Assembly (NCBI GenBank): GCA_934548045.1
Contig: CAKTEM010000001.1
Span: 62,001-126,000, forward strand
Source of the DNA: an uncultured Faecalibacterium sp.
GTDB taxonomy: Bacteria; Bacillota; Clostridia; Oscillospirales; Ruminococcaceae
Length of the DNA: 64,000 bases
Direction of reading: 5' to 3'
In this document: in pieces, positions 37,223-47,323 of the stretch
Numbering within the stretch: the stretch's first letter is position 1
Layout: each line of letters begins with the position of its first letter
Notes under the pieces: generated by a model
The model's input: only the letters and a program-made list of their open reading frames with translations
Databases searched by the model: none
What the model was told of the DNA's origin: nothing
Position numbers and translations under genes: made by a program

Positions 37223-37576
37223 ATGATCACTTCCCGTTTCCCGCTGGGAGATGTCAGCTTTTCGGCTGAATATTTCTCTACCCTTGTGGGCGAGGCGACT
37301 AAACAATGCTACGGTGTGGCTGCCATGGCACCCCGTGACCTGACCGACGCCGTCAAAAGCATGGTACGGCGCGGCACCGATTACTCTGAAAAGGGTGTCC
37401 GCGTTACGCAGGAAGAGGGCCGTCTCGTGATCGAGCTGCACATTGCCGTCAGCTACGGACTGAACATCTCGACTGCTGCGCGCAGCATCTCGCACCGCGT
37501 CAAGGACGAGGTCGAGCAGGCTACCGGCCTGAAAGTTGCCCGTGTGGTCGTTTCGGTCGATGATGTCATCGCCTGA
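37223..37576 (+). CDS. Asp23/Gls24 family protein (YloU-like)
   Basis: A 117-residue member of the Asp23 envelope-stress family. It shows FSAEYFSTLVGEATKQCYGVAAMA early, GVRVTQEEGRLVIELHIAVSYGLNI in the middle and VKDEVEQATGLKVARVVVSVDDV at the end. Members associate with the membrane through partners; the molecular role is unclear. It is followed 50 bases later by the DAK2 gene, the conserved yloU-yloV pairing of Firmicutes. Confidence 0.93.
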   Translation: MITSRFPLGDVSFSAEYFSTLVGEATKQCYGVAAMAPRDLTDAVKSMVRRGTDYSEKGVRVTQEEGRLVIELHIAVSYGLNISTAARSISHRVKDEVEQATGLKVARVVVSVDDVIA

Positions 37577-37626
37577 TGGGCCAACCTGCCCGGGGTTCCG
37601 GGAAAAGATTTAAGGAGTAAAAGACA

Positions 37627-39321
37627 ATGATTTCTGGTAAGATCCTGCGCGACGCGATTATTTCCGGCGCAAACAACATCAACAATCAGCGGTCCCGTGT
37701 CGACGAGCTGAACGTTTTCCCCGTTCCCGATGGCGACACCGGCACGAACATGGGCATGACCGTCGGCGCATCCGTCCGTGAGCTTCAGGCTCTGGATGAC
37801 GACTGCACCGTAGCCGAGGCTTCCAAGACCGCTGCTTCCGCCATGCTGCGCGGCGCACGCGGCAACTCCGGCGTCATCACCAGCCTGCTGTTCCGCGGCT
37901 TCTCCAAGGCTCTGGAAGGCAAGAAGGAAGCCGGCACCGCTGACCTCGTTGCTGCTCTGCAGAAGGGCGTCGAGGGCGCATACAAGGCTGTCATGAAGCC
38001 GACCGAAGGCACCATTCTGACCGTTGCCCGTATCGCCAGCGAAGAGGCTGCTGCCGCAAACACTGAGGATGTCGTCGAGCTGTGGGATGTCGTCATGACC
38101 GCCGCACAGAAGGCTCTGGATGACACCCCGAACCTCCTGCCCGTCCTGAAGAAGGCCGGCGTCGTTGACGCAGGCGGTCAGGGTATCCTCATCATCTTCG
38201 AGGGCATGGGCAAGGTCTTCAAGGGCGAGCCCATCGTCGAGGGCGGCGAAGCTGCACCCAACAAGGCAAAACTGTCCACCGAGAATGCCGGCAAGGGCGT
38301 CTTCACAGATGACCTGATGAAGGTCGAGGACATCAAGAACGGCTACTGCACCCAGTTCCTCATCAACAAGAACGAGGGCGCAAGTGCCGCAAAGATGCGT
38401 GCCTTCGCAGAATCCAACGGCGACAGCGTCGTCTGCATCGAGGATGACGATGTCATCAACCTGCATGTTCATACCGCTGACCCGGGCAAGATCCTGAGCG
38501 AGGCCATCAAGTACGGCTATCTGACCAACTTCAAGATCGAGAACATGCACGAGCAGTTCCTCGCACGCCAGAAGCAGGGCAAGAGCCTCGAGAAGCAGGC
38601 TTCCGCTGAGAAGAAGCCCGACCCGACCGCAGAGTTCATCTATGCCGCTGTCGACCCCAGCCGTGACTACGGCTTCGTCGCTGTCGCTGCCGGCGAGGGC
38701 CTGAAGGCTGTCTTCACCGATCTGGCTGCTGATGCAGTCGTTTCCGGCGGCCAGACCATGAACCCGGCCACCGAGGACATTCTGGCAGCTGTCCAGAGCG
38801 TTCCGGCCAAGACCGTCTTCGTTCTGCCTAATAACAAGAACATCATCATGGCGGCTGAGCAGGCTCAGAAGCTGGCTGACCGTCAGGTCGTCGTTCTGCC
38901 GACCCGTACCGTTCCGATGGGTATCACCGCCCTGCTGAACTTTGACCCGTCCGCAAACGTCGAGACCAACACCATCAACATGATGGCTGCTGCTGACAAG
39001 GTCTCTACCGGCCTTATCACCTACGCTGCACGCGACAGCGAGTACGATGGCAAGCGGATCAAGAAGGGCGAGATCATGGCTCTGGAGAACGGCAAGATCG
39101 TCTCCACCTCCAACGACATCGCCAAGGCTACCTACCGTCTGGCACGCAGCATGTGCAAGAAAGATTCCAGCTTTGTCACCATCATCTCTGGCTGCGACGT
39201 CAGCGATGAGGATGCAGAGAAGGTCACCGAGATCGTCAAGGCAAAATGCCCCAACCACGTTGAGGTCAGCCATATCCGCGGCGGTCAGCCTGTCTATTAT
39301 TATATGATCAGCGTGGAGTAA
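37627..39321 (+). CDS. DAK2 domain protein, FakA/YloV-like (fatty acid kinase catalytic subunit)
   Basis: A 564-residue protein with an N-terminal DhaL-like ATP domain: NNQRSRVDELNVFPVPDGDTGTNM supplies the Asp cluster for magnesium, followed by GARGNSGVITSLLFRG. The C-terminal half is a DegV-like and accessory fold (VFVLPNNKNIIMAAEQA). In Firmicutes this protein works with a FakB lipid-binding protein to phosphorylate exogenous fatty acids; no fakB is in the window. AAGGAG lies upstream. The gene ends at a bidirectional terminator shared with polC. Confidence 0.9.
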   Translation: MISGKILRDAIISGANNINNQRSRVDELNVFPVPDGDTGTNMGMTVGASVRELQALDDDCTVAEASKTAASAMLRGARGNSGVITSLLFRGFSKALEGKKEAGTADLVAALQKGVEGAYKAVMKPTEGTILTVARIASEEAAAANTEDVVELWDVVMTAAQKALDDTPNLLPVLKKAGVVDAGGQGILIIFEGMGKVFKGEPIVEGGEAAPNKAKLSTENAGKGVFTDDLMKVEDIKNGYCTQFLINKNEGASAAKMRAFAESNGDSVVCIEDDDVINLHVHTADPGKILSEAIKYGYLTNFKIENMHEQFLARQKQGKSLEKQASAEKKPDPTAEFIYAAVDPSRDYGFVAVAAGEGLKAVFTDLAADAVVSGGQTMNPATEDILAAVQSVPAKTVFVLPNNKNIIMAAEQAQKLADRQVVVLPTRTVPMGITALLNFDPSANVETNTINMMAAADKVSTGLITYAARDSEYDGKRIKKGEIMALENGKIVSTSNDIAKATYRLARSMCKKDSSFVTIISGCDVSDEDAEKVTEIVKAKCPNHVEVSHIRGGQPVYYYMISVE

Positions 39322-39352
39322 TTTCTCCCCTGACCTGAATTATTGCAAATAA

Positions 39353-39392
39353 AAATCTCCGCATTGGGCTTTACCCTTTGCGGAGATTTTTT
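39353..39392. terminator. Bidirectional terminator between fakA-like gene and polC
   Basis: AAATCTCCGCA pairs with TGCGGAGATTT around a 15-base loop, with TTTTTT after it on the plus strand and an A run before it that serves polC on the minus strand. Confidence 0.8.
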
Positions 39393-39409
39393 ATTTTGAC
39401 CTATTCTTT

Positions 39410-42400
39410 TCAGAAGAAACTGACCTGACTGCTCTCGGGCAGGTCACCGAGGGCGTGGACCTGACGCAGGCGGTCGATGATGCTGCTGCCAACACCGGAC
39501 GCCTGCTGCAATTCCTCAATGGAGAGGTATTCCTCGCCGTGGATGGTGACTCGTTCGAGGGCATCCGCCGCAGCACCGCCCAGACCCTTCAGGGAGCTGA
39601 ACGGCAGGCGGACTTTGCCATCTTCGACAACGTACCGGGAACCGTAGCTCTTGCCCAGCTCGATGGGCAGGAACTCATAGCCGCGCACCAGCATCTCGTT
39701 GACGAGCTGGAGCGACACCAGAACGTCTTCGTCCTTGGCGTTCTTCTCCTCTTTTAGGCGGCGTTTGACCTCGTTCATGTGCGCACGGGCAACAGCTGCA
39801 CCGCCGACAGCAGCCTCGTAGTCGATATCATCGCCGCGAACGGTGAAGTACACCGCATAAAACGCCTGTGGACGATAAATTTTGTACCACATCAGACGAA
39901 TCGCCGACATCAGATAGGCCACCGCGTGAGCCTTCGGAAACATATATTTGATCTTCCGGCAGGACTCGATATACCAGTCCGGAACTTCATGTTCACGCAT
40001 GGCCTCTTCCCAGCCGGGCGCGAAACCGCCCTTTGCGACCTTGCCCTTACGGACGGCCTCCATGATATCGAAGGCCATCTTCGGTTCCAGACCTTTACGG
40101 AGCAGGTACAGCATGATGCTGTCACGGCATCCGATGACTTCCGCAATGGTACAGGTGCCGCTGCGGATCAGTTCATCGGCGTTGTTCGTCCAGACGTCGG
40201 TACCGTGCGACAGACCGGAGATCTGGATCAGCTCCGAGAAGTTTTTGGGCCGTGCTTCCACCAACATTCCTCGGACGAAGTTCGTACCCATCTCCGGGAT
40301 GCCGAAGGTTCCGGTCTGGCTGTCGATCTGTTCCGGCGTCACGCCCAACGCATCCGGACTCGTCAGCAGGCTGTAAACCTTGGGGTCGTTCATTGGGATG
40401 CTGTCGACCGGGATGCCGGTGTACTCCTCGAAATACTTATAGAAGGTCGGCATATCATGGCCCAGCTCGTCCAGCTTTAGCAGAGTATCGTGGAGGTACT
40501 TGAACTCGAAGTGAGTCGTCAGCAGACCACCGGCCACATCGTCCGCCGGGTGCTGAATGGGGCAGAAATCGTAAATTTCATAGGTGTCTGGCACGACGAC
40601 CATGCCACCGGGATGCTGACCGGTCGTGCGCTTGACGCCGGTACAGCCCAGCGTCAGGCGGTTTTCCTCGGCGTGGTTGACCGTCCGACCGCGCTCTTCC
40701 AGATACTTTTTGACATAGCCGTATGCCGTCTTATCCTGAATACCCGAGACTGTACCAGCCTTAAAAACGTTCGCCTTGCCGAACAATTCCTCGGTATAGC
40801 GGTGGACGTTGGACTGATACTCGCCTGAGAAGTTCAGGTCGATATCCGGCTCCTTGTCGCCGTAGAAGCCGAGGAAGGTCTCGAACGGGATATCGTGGCC
40901 GTCGACCAACATCCGGGTGCCGCAGTTCGGGCAATTCTTGTCCGGCAGGTCAAATCCGTCGTCCACGCTGCCGTCGGTGATGAATTCGCTGTGCTTGCAC
41001 TTGGGGCAGCGGTAATGCGGCGGCAGGCTGTTGACCTCCGAAATGCCGGAGAAGTGCGCCACAGCCGACGAGCCGACTGAACCACGGCTGCCGACTTGAT
41101 AGCCGCCGGCGTTGGAGTAGGCCACCAGCTTGACCGCGATGACGTACAGGACCGCGTAGCCGTGGCCGCAGATGGAGTCCAGCTCTTTTTGCAGCCGCTT
41201 TTCAACGATCTCCGGCAGAGGGTCGCCGTAGTCCTCTTTGGCGCGCTTCCACGTCGCGTCACGGAGCTGCTGCTCCGCACCCTCGATGCTGGGCGGATAG
41301 GTTCCTCGGGGGATGGCGCGTACATTGTTGTCGATGGTCGCCGCAATTTTGCGCGGATTGGTGACGACGACTTCGTACGCCTTTTCCTTCGGCAGGTAGG
41401 AAAACTGCTTGAGCATGTCGTCTGTCGTCCGGAAGAACAGCGGCGGCTGGTTGTCGGCATCCTTGAAGCCGTTGCCAGCCTGCAGAACTGAACGATAGAT
41501 CGCGTCTTCCGGCTCGGTGAAGTGGACGTCGCCGGTGGCGATGACCGGCTTGTGCAGGTCTTCGCCCAGCTTGACAACGGTGCGGTTGAAGTCTTTGATG
41601 ACCTCTTCGCTCTCGACCTTGCCCTCGCGCACCATATAGGCGTTGTTGCCCAGCGGCTGAATTTCCAGCACATCGTAATAGGAGGCGATCTTCTTCAATT
41701 CCTCGTAGGAGCGTCCTTCCACGATGGCGCGGTACAGCTCGCCTGCTTCACAGGCCGAGGTCAGAATCAAACCGTCGCGGTATTTGTTTAGCAGGCTTCG
41801 CGGCACACGGGGCTTTTTGAAAAAGTAGTTGACATGGGCCTCGCTGACGATTTTGTAGAGGTTTTTCAGGCCCATCTGGTTTTTTACCAGAATGATGAGG
41901 TGGTAATATTTCTTTTTCAGGACTTCGCGGTTGCCGCCCAGACTCGTATTGATCTCGCCGCTGTTCGTCACCTGCTTTTCTTTCAAGTCGTTCAGCATGA
42001 CGCAGAAAATGCGACCCAGCGCGGCGGAATCCTCACAGGCGCGGTGCGCTTCGTAAGCCGGAAGTTCCAGATGCTTGTTGATGGTTCCCTGCTTATAGTT
42101 GTGCAGGCCGGGATACATCGCCTGCGCCATCGTCAGGGTATCGAGATAGGTCGGCTCAAAGTGGATATTGCTCCGCTTGGCGGCGGCACGCAGGAAGCGG
42201 ATATCGAACGAATGGGCGTTGTGCGCCACCAGGATACGGCCGCCTGCAAAGTCCAGAAATGCCTGCAACGCCTCAGCCTCGCTGGGCGCATGTTCAACCA
42301 TCTCGTTGGTGATGCCGGTCAGCTCGGTAATTTTGGGAGTGATGGGCTTGCCGGGCTTGACAAAGGTATCGAATTCTTCCGCGACCTCGCCATTCCGGAC

Positions 42401-43699
42401 GATGACCGCACCGATCTCGGTCAGGTACTCCACACCTGGGTCAAGGCCTGTCGTCTCGGTATCGAAGACGCAGAATTCACCGTCCAGCGGCTCTTCCTTG
42501 ACGCCGTAGACACAGGGGATCATATCGTCCACGAAGTAGGCTTCACAGCCGTAAATGAGCTTGAAATTCGGGTCTTTCTTGTGGATATCATCGGCGGCGA
42601 GCATCGCTTCCGGATAGCCCTGACAGACACCGTGGTCGGTGATAGCAATGGCTGGGTGGCCCATCCGGTGCGCCAGCTTGACGATGCCGCCCGGGTCACA
42701 GAACGCATCCATGCTGGACAGCTTGGTGTGCAGATGCAGCTCGACACGTTTGACCGGCGCGTTGTCTTCCCGTTTTTTCCGCTCGACGAACAGCACATCG
42801 TAGGGATAAACGATGTAGTCATGTTCGTATTTGTCGTAGGTGCAGTCGCCGCGGACGACCACGGTGGTTCCCTTCGGGATGGACTCCCATTTGGAGCAGT
42901 CCTCGCCTTCCTGCGCGCGGACTTTCAGGTTGATGGAGCCGGTGTAGTCGGTGATGGACACGGTATAAATCTTGCGGAAGTTGCCCTTGACCTCGGTGAA
43001 GAAGACATCGCCCCAGATCATGCACTTTCCGCCCTCGCCGCCCAGATCTTTCAGCGGCGTGAGGTTTTTCGGGGTGAACATCTTGCCGTGGAAGATCGTC
43101 ACCGGCTTGTCCGTCAGGTCGAGGCCCTCCACCTTGATAGACGGTACGGTGTTCTTTTTCTCGAACTTGACGACCGGCGGCGCGATCTTGCGTTCCAGTT
43201 TTTCTTCCAGCTGCCGCTGTTCAGCCTCGCCGACGGAGCTTGTCAGGGTGACTTTGGGTTTGACGCCGGTGTGCGCGGCAATGCGTTCCGCCAGCAGCTT
43301 TTCAAAGCCCATATCCTGCAAGAATTTCGTGCCGTGGCAGACGCCGATGGTGATATTCTGCCCGACGATGCTGATCTTGCATCGGTCAAGAAAGCCGTTG
43401 ATGGGTACGCCATCCCGTTTCATATCCTCCATCAGGTCACGCAGAACAGTCTCATCCATCGTCGCGTACCCAAAGAGGTTGTCGATTTTGAGTTCAAAGC
43501 CCTCATAGTCGGGCTGAAGCGAAGCCAGCAGCCGCGCACACAGTCCTTTATCCAGCGGAGCGGAACTTTGCAGGGTGAAGATCACCTGACGCTCCTGCCG
43601 CAGCATCCGGGCATGTTCGACGATGACACGGCCAAAGCAGGCCGCGAATGCCGGGTCCGCCATGAACTGCGGCCATAGCTGGGATACGAGTGGTTTCAC
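39410..43699 (-). CDS. polC: DNA polymerase III alpha subunit, PolC type
   Basis: A 1429-residue replicative polymerase of low-GC Gram-positive type. In order: an N-terminal helical domain, an OB fold (about residues 205-305), a PHP domain (HLHTKLSSMDA near 322), an inserted 3'-5' exonuclease (FDTETTGLDPGVEY near 412) and the PHP remainder. The polymerase core follows, with GSRGSVGSSAVAHF, the four-Cys zinc site CPKCKHS/CPNCGTR and PDIDLNFSGEYQ. A C-terminal helix-hairpin-helix ends near DLPESSQVSFF. GTG at 43699 is chosen: AAAAGGAG lies eight bases upstream and the result matches family starts. It is the last gene of the pyrH-ispG group. Confidence 0.96.
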   Translation of the reverse strand: MKPLVSQLWPQFMADPAFAACFGRVIVEHARMLRQERQVIFTLQSSAPLDKGLCARLLASLQPDYEGFELKIDNLFGYATMDETVLRDLMEDMKRDGVPINGFLDRCKISIVGQNITIGVCHGTKFLQDMGFEKLLAERIAAHTGVKPKVTLTSSVGEAEQRQLEEKLERKIAPPVVKFEKKNTVPSIKVEGLDLTDKPVTIFHGKMFTPKNLTPLKDLGGEGGKCMIWGDVFFTEVKGNFRKIYTVSITDYTGSINLKVRAQEGEDCSKWESIPKGTTVVVRGDCTYDKYEHDYIVYPYDVLFVERKKREDNAPVKRVELHLHTKLSSMDAFCDPGGIVKLAHRMGHPAIAITDHGVCQGYPEAMLAADDIHKKDPNFKLIYGCEAYFVDDMIPCVYGVKEEPLDGEFCVFDTETTGLDPGVEYLTEIGAVIVRNGEVAEEFDTFVKPGKPITPKITELTGITNEMVEHAPSEAEALQAFLDFAGGRILVAHNAHSFDIRFLRAAAKRSNIHFEPTYLDTLTMAQAMYPGLHNYKQGTINKHLELPAYEAHRACEDSAALGRIFCVMLNDLKEKQVTNSGEINTSLGGNREVLKKKYYHLIILVKNQMGLKNLYKIVSEAHVNYFFKKPRVPRSLLNKYRDGLILTSACEAGELYRAIVEGRSYEELKKIASYYDVLEIQPLGNNAYMVREGKVESEEVIKDFNRTVVKLGEDLHKPVIATGDVHFTEPEDAIYRSVLQAGNGFKDADNQPPLFFRTTDDMLKQFSYLPKEKAYEVVVTNPRKIAATIDNNVRAIPRGTYPPSIEGAEQQLRDATWKRAKEDYGDPLPEIVEKRLQKELDSICGHGYAVLYVIAVKLVAYSNAGGYQVGSRGSVGSSAVAHFSGISEVNSLPPHYRCPKCKHSEFITDGSVDDGFDLPDKNCPNCGTRMLVDGHDIPFETFLGFYGDKEPDIDLNFSGEYQSNVHRYTEELFGKANVFKAGTVSGIQDKTAYGYVKKYLEERGRTVNHAEENRLTLGCTGVKRTTGQHPGGMVVVPDTYEIYDFCPIQHPADDVAGGLLTTHFEFKYLHDTLLKLDELGHDMPTFYKYFEEYTGIPVDSIPMNDPKVYSLLTSPDALGVTPEQIDSQTGTFGIPEMGTNFVRGMLVEARPKNFSELIQISGLSHGTDVWTNNADELIRSGTCTIAEVIGCRDSIMLYLLRKGLEPKMAFDIMEAVRKGKVAKGGFAPGWEEAMREHEVPDWYIESCRKIKYMFPKAHAVAYLMSAIRLMWYKIYRPQAFYAVYFTVRGDDIDYEAAVGGAAVARAHMNEVKRRLKEEKNAKDEDVLVSLQLVNEMLVRGYEFLPIELGKSYGSRYVVEDGKVRLPFSSLKGLGGAAADALERVTIHGEEYLSIEELQQASGVGSSIIDRLRQVHALGDLPESSQVSFF

Positions 43700-43793
43700 A
43701 AATGGTACTCCTTTTTTCGCAAATAACAGCACAAACTGCCGCGCCCCAAATTTTAGAGCGCAGCAGCGTTAATTGATAAGTTTCAGGCTGGAT

Positions 43794-43906
43794 AAGTCGG
43801 AAGTTTTTCTAAGCAAATGTCCGGGGAAGTGGGGCCCCGGTGCCGTAGGCATTGGGGCGGAACCGCGGGTTCCGGACATTCATTTGCGTGAAAAAGCTTC
43901 CGACTT
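43794..43906. repeat. 113-base imperfect palindrome between ispG and polC
   Basis: The left arm (AAGTCGGAAG, a T run, GCAAATG, TCCGG) is mirrored by the right arm (CCGGACATTCATTTGC, an A run, CTTCCGACTT). The apex is GC-rich and contains GGGGCCCC and CCGCGG. A single long hairpin is possible in RNA or DNA. It could be an intergenic repeat, or an RNA element controlling polC translation and readthrough from ispG. It has no coding capacity. Confidence 0.6.
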
Positions 43907-43924
43907 GCCCTCCCGGATACATCA

Positions 43925-44971
43925 TCAAATCTTATAAATCTCATCCATAAACTGATCGAGGATATTATCACCGGTCAGCTTCTTGATGGGTTTTCCGTGG
44001 ATAAAGAGGACAGCCTCGCCCTTGCCGCCGGCGATGCCGATATCGGCTTCGCGCGCCTCACCGGGGCCATTGACAACACAGCCCATCACGGCGACCTTGA
44101 TGGACTTTTTGTAGCCCTGAAGCCGCTTTTCGACTTCGTTGGCGATCTCGGTGCAAGGGTACTGGGTGCGTCCGCAGGTCGGGCAGGTGATAACTTCGGG
44201 ACCTGCCACCGGGAAGCCGACGGCACGCAGGATGTTGTAGCCTGCCTCGACTTCTTTTTCCGGCTCCGCTGCCAGCGAGACACGGATGGTATCGCCGATG
44301 CCTTCCAGCAACATTCCGCCGATGCCCATGCCGGACTTGAGCAGACCCATCTGATAAGTACCGGCCTCGGTCACGCCCACATGGAGCGGATAATCGGTGA
44401 CGGCACTCAGCTGACGGTATGCTTCCATCATACGGGGAACATTGGAGTTCTTGATGGAGATGACGATATTGTTGAAGTCGAACTTTTCCAGCAGGCGGAC
44501 ATGATACAGCGCGCTCTCGACCATCGCTTCCGGAACCGGTGCGCCGTACTTTGCCAGAATGTGCTTTTCGAGACTGCCGCCGTTGACGCCGATGCGGATG
44601 GGGATATTCTTCTGCTGGCAGGCCTGAACGACAGCTTTCACACGGTCGTCGTCGCCGATGTTGCCCGGGTTGATGCGGATCTTATCGACACCGACATCGG
44701 CGCAAGCCAGAGCTGCCTTATAGTCAAAGTGGATATCCGCCACGATGGGGATATTCACCGCGTTTTTGACGGCCTCGATGCACTTTGCGTCGGCTGCGCT
44801 GGGGCAGGTCACACGGAGGATCTGACAGCCTGCCGCCTCGCAGCGTTTTGCCTGCGCAACGTTGCCCTCGATATCCTCGACCGGAACATTCAGCATGGTC
44901 TGCACGGCGATGGGATTGTTGCCGCCGATGGTAACATTGCCAATTTTTACTTCTCGTTTGAGCTGCCGCAT
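43925..44971 (-). CDS. ispG: 4-hydroxy-3-methylbut-2-enyl diphosphate synthase (flavodoxin/ferredoxin)
   Basis: A 348-residue iron-sulfur enzyme of the MEP isoprenoid pathway. It starts MRQLKREVKIGNVTIGGNNPIAVQTM. The TIM barrel has VADIHFDYKAA and IRINPGNIGDD, and the cluster ligands are in TCPTCGRTQYP and the later VAVMGCVVNGPGEA. An in-frame extension to 45043 is rejected in favour of the ATG at 44971. It follows rseP by 25 bases. Confidence 0.96.
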   Translation of the reverse strand: MRQLKREVKIGNVTIGGNNPIAVQTMLNVPVEDIEGNVAQAKRCEAAGCQILRVTCPSAADAKCIEAVKNAVNIPIVADIHFDYKAALACADVGVDKIRINPGNIGDDDRVKAVVQACQQKNIPIRIGVNGGSLEKHILAKYGAPVPEAMVESALYHVRLLEKFDFNNIVISIKNSNVPRMMEAYRQLSAVTDYPLHVGVTEAGTYQMGLLKSGMGIGGMLLEGIGDTIRVSLAAEPEKEVEAGYNILRAVGFPVAGPEVITCPTCGRTQYPCTEIANEVEKRLQGYKKSIKVAVMGCVVNGPGEAREADIGIAGGKGEAVLFIHGKPIKKLTGDNILDQFMDEIYKI

Positions 44972-44996
44972 TGTTATTTTCCCTTTCCTTATTCCA

Positions 44997-46133
44997 TTAC
45001 ATCGCGCCGGTGATGAGCCGGGTGATGTCGTTGTAGGTTGCAAAAATCATCAGACCGAACAGCAGCGCGAAGGCCGCAACGGTCAGGCTGCCCTGAATCT
45101 TTTCCGGCACCACATAGCCGGTAATGCCCTCGATGAGCAAAAAGACGATCTTTCCGCCGTCCAGTGCCGGGAAGGGCAGCATGTTGAAGATGCCGAGGTT
45201 GATGGTGATAAGCACCAGCAGTTCCAGCAGATCCTGCCAACCGTAGCTTGCCGCCTGACCAATGGCGGTCACGATGCCCACCGGGCCGGACAGGTCGTTG
45301 ATACTCTCCCGTCCGCGGATCAGGTCGATGAACGAAGTAAAGATGATACGCCCATAATAGAGAACGCTGTTTCCTGCCTCTTTGAGGATGTTAATGGGTG
45401 TTTTCTCGATGCCGTAGACGGTAAAGCCGAGGCTCATGTGGGTCTCGCCCTGCTCATCCTGCCAGGTATCGAACTGAACGTTCGGCAGCTCGACGGTCTG
45501 GCCGTTGCGCTTGACCGTGAAATCCGCCTGATAGCTCTCGGTGCGCATCAGCTCATAGACCATATCGTTGGCAACAAAGCAGCGTCGGCCATTGACCGCA
45601 ACGACCTCGTCGCCTGCCTGCAAACCGGTCTGTCCGCAGAGCGCGCCTTCCTTCACCTCGTAGATGACCCGGCTCGTGATGGGTTCTTTCCGGGCGGAGA
45701 GCAGCACCAGCAGCACGACAAAGCCCAGCACGAAGTTCATGAACGCACCTGCCGCCATGACCAGCATCCTCTGCCAGACCTTAGCCTCGTTCAGAGGCTT
45801 TCCAGTGCGCTGCTCGGGCGGAATGATGGGTTCATCCTCTTCCTCGTCCTCTTTCGGATGGTCGGGGGCTTCCCCTTCGTTCTTGTTCTCCGCCTGTTTA
45901 CTTTCCGGGCTTTCCTCTCCTTCCAGCGCGACGTAACCGCCCACCGGCAGGAGCCGCAAGGAATATTGGGTCCCTTTATAGATTTTTTTCCAGAGCGCAG
46001 GCCCCATTCCGATCGAGAACTCATTGACCTGTACCCCACAGAGCTTTGCCACCGCAAAGTGGCCGAACTCATGGATGGCAATCACGGAACCAAACACCAG
46101 CACCGCAGCAAGAAACGTAATGATTATTGACAT
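44997..46133 (-). CDS. rseP: RIP metalloprotease RseP (site-2 protease)
   Basis: A 378-residue intramembrane zinc protease that cuts membrane-bound regulators. HEFGH is near residue 21 in the first helix, one PDZ domain lies around residues 160-235 (GLQAGDEVVAVNG), and the last motif is MLPFPALDGGK. An acidic, Pro-rich insertion (about residues 72-112) between the first helix and the PDZ part is longer than usual. It lies between dxr and ispG, the common Firmicutes order. Confidence 0.94.
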   Translation of the reverse strand: MSIIITFLAAVLVFGSVIAIHEFGHFAVAKLCGVQVNEFSIGMGPALWKKIYKGTQYSLRLLPVGGYVALEGEESPESKQAENKNEGEAPDHPKEDEEEDEPIIPPEQRTGKPLNEAKVWQRMLVMAAGAFMNFVLGFVVLLVLLSARKEPITSRVIYEVKEGALCGQTGLQAGDEVVAVNGRRCFVANDMVYELMRTESYQADFTVKRNGQTVELPNVQFDTWQDEQGETHMSLGFTVYGIEKTPINILKEAGNSVLYYGRIIFTSFIDLIRGRESINDLSGPVGIVTAIGQAASYGWQDLLELLVLITINLGIFNMLPFPALDGGKIVFLLIEGITGYVVPEKIQGSLTVAAFALLFGLMIFATYNDITRLITGAM

Positions 46134-46154
46134 AGCATCTCCGGTTTGATTATT

Positions 46155-47306
46155 TTACAGATGGCTGCGCACAAATTCGCGTGCCATCTTATCGCACTCG
46201 TAGACATCTGCCAGCGTATAATCGCCGCCGAAGCTGTCGCTGTCCACGACGGCCTCGACCAAGCGGCCGATATCCAGGAATCCGATTTTATCCTCAAGGA
46301 AGAGCTTGACAGCTTCTTCGTTCGCGCCGTTTGCGGCGCAGGGGCCGAGGCCGCCCTTCTTGATGGCTTTCTTGCAGGCCGCAAGGCAACGGAAGGTCTC
46401 TTCGTCCGCCACATCGAAGGTCAGCATTTTCAGGGTGGTGAAATCCAGCTCCGGCACAACGCCCGGCACACGCTTCGGATAGGTCAGCGCGTACTGGATG
46501 GGGATGCGCATATCCGGCACACCCAGCTGTGCAATGATAGAGTTATCGCTGTACTGAACCGCCGAGTGGACGATGCTCTGCCGCTGGACGACGATCTGGA
46601 TCTTCTCCGGGGGCAGGCCGAACAGCCAGACCGCCTCGATGAGTTCCAAGCCCTTATTCATCAGGGTCGCACTGTCGATGGTGATCTTCGCGCCCATATT
46701 CCAGTTCGGGTGCTTGAGGGCGTCTGCCTTGGTCTTGCCGCGCAGCTCCTCGGTCTTCATCCCGAAGAAGGGGCCGCCGGATGCCGTCAGCAGAATTTTC
46801 GTCAGGCTCTTCGCGCTCTCCTTGTCCTGCAGGCACTGGAAAATGGCCGAGTGTTCGCTGTCGACCGGCAGCAGCTTGACGCCATGCTTCGCAACAGCCT
46901 GCGTCACCAGATGACCGCCGGTGACAAGGCTCTCCTTGTTGGCAAGGGCGAGGTCATGGCCGCTCTCGATGGCGCAGAGACTTGCACCCAGACCAGCGAT
47001 GCCGACGACACTGTTCAGCACCACATCCGGGCCGTCCAGCGATGCCAGCTCCTTGAGGCCCTCCGGGCCGGTCAGGAGCTTGGGTGCATTGGCACGGCCT
47101 GTCAGCGCAGCGTCCAGCTTTGCGGCAGCGTCCGGGTTCGTCATGCAGACATACTTCGGGTGGAACTCTTCGATCTGTTCCAGAATTTTATCGACATGGC
47201 TGTGAGCGGACAGGCCGTAGACCTCATAGCCCTGTGCGCGGATAACGTCCAGACTCTGGGTGCCGATGGAACCGGTCGAACCCAGCAGCGTAATTTTCTT
47301 TGCCAT
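46155..47306 (-). CDS. dxr: 1-deoxy-D-xylulose 5-phosphate reductoisomerase
   Basis: A 383-residue NADPH enzyme making MEP, the committed step of the MEP pathway. It has the nucleotide loop LLGSTGSIGTQSLDV, ALANKESLV, LLPVDSEHSAIFQCL and TASGGPFFG, all conserved. The start at 47306 has AGGAGG upstream; a longer form from 47327 is possible but unsupported. It follows cdsA by 17 bases. Confidence 0.97.
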   Translation of the reverse strand: MAKKITLLGSTGSIGTQSLDVIRAQGYEVYGLSAHSHVDKILEQIEEFHPKYVCMTNPDAAAKLDAALTGRANAPKLLTGPEGLKELASLDGPDVVLNSVVGIAGLGASLCAIESGHDLALANKESLVTGGHLVTQAVAKHGVKLLPVDSEHSAIFQCLQDKESAKSLTKILLTASGGPFFGMKTEELRGKTKADALKHPNWNMGAKITIDSATLMNKGLELIEAVWLFGLPPEKIQIVVQRQSIVHSAVQYSDNSIIAQLGVPDMRIPIQYALTYPKRVPGVVPELDFTTLKMLTFDVADEETFRCLAACKKAIKKGGLGPCAANGANEEAVKLFLEDKIGFLDIGRLVEAVVDSDSFGGDYTLADVYECDKMAREFVRSHL

Positions 47307-47323
47307 AAAACTTCCTCCTGCGA

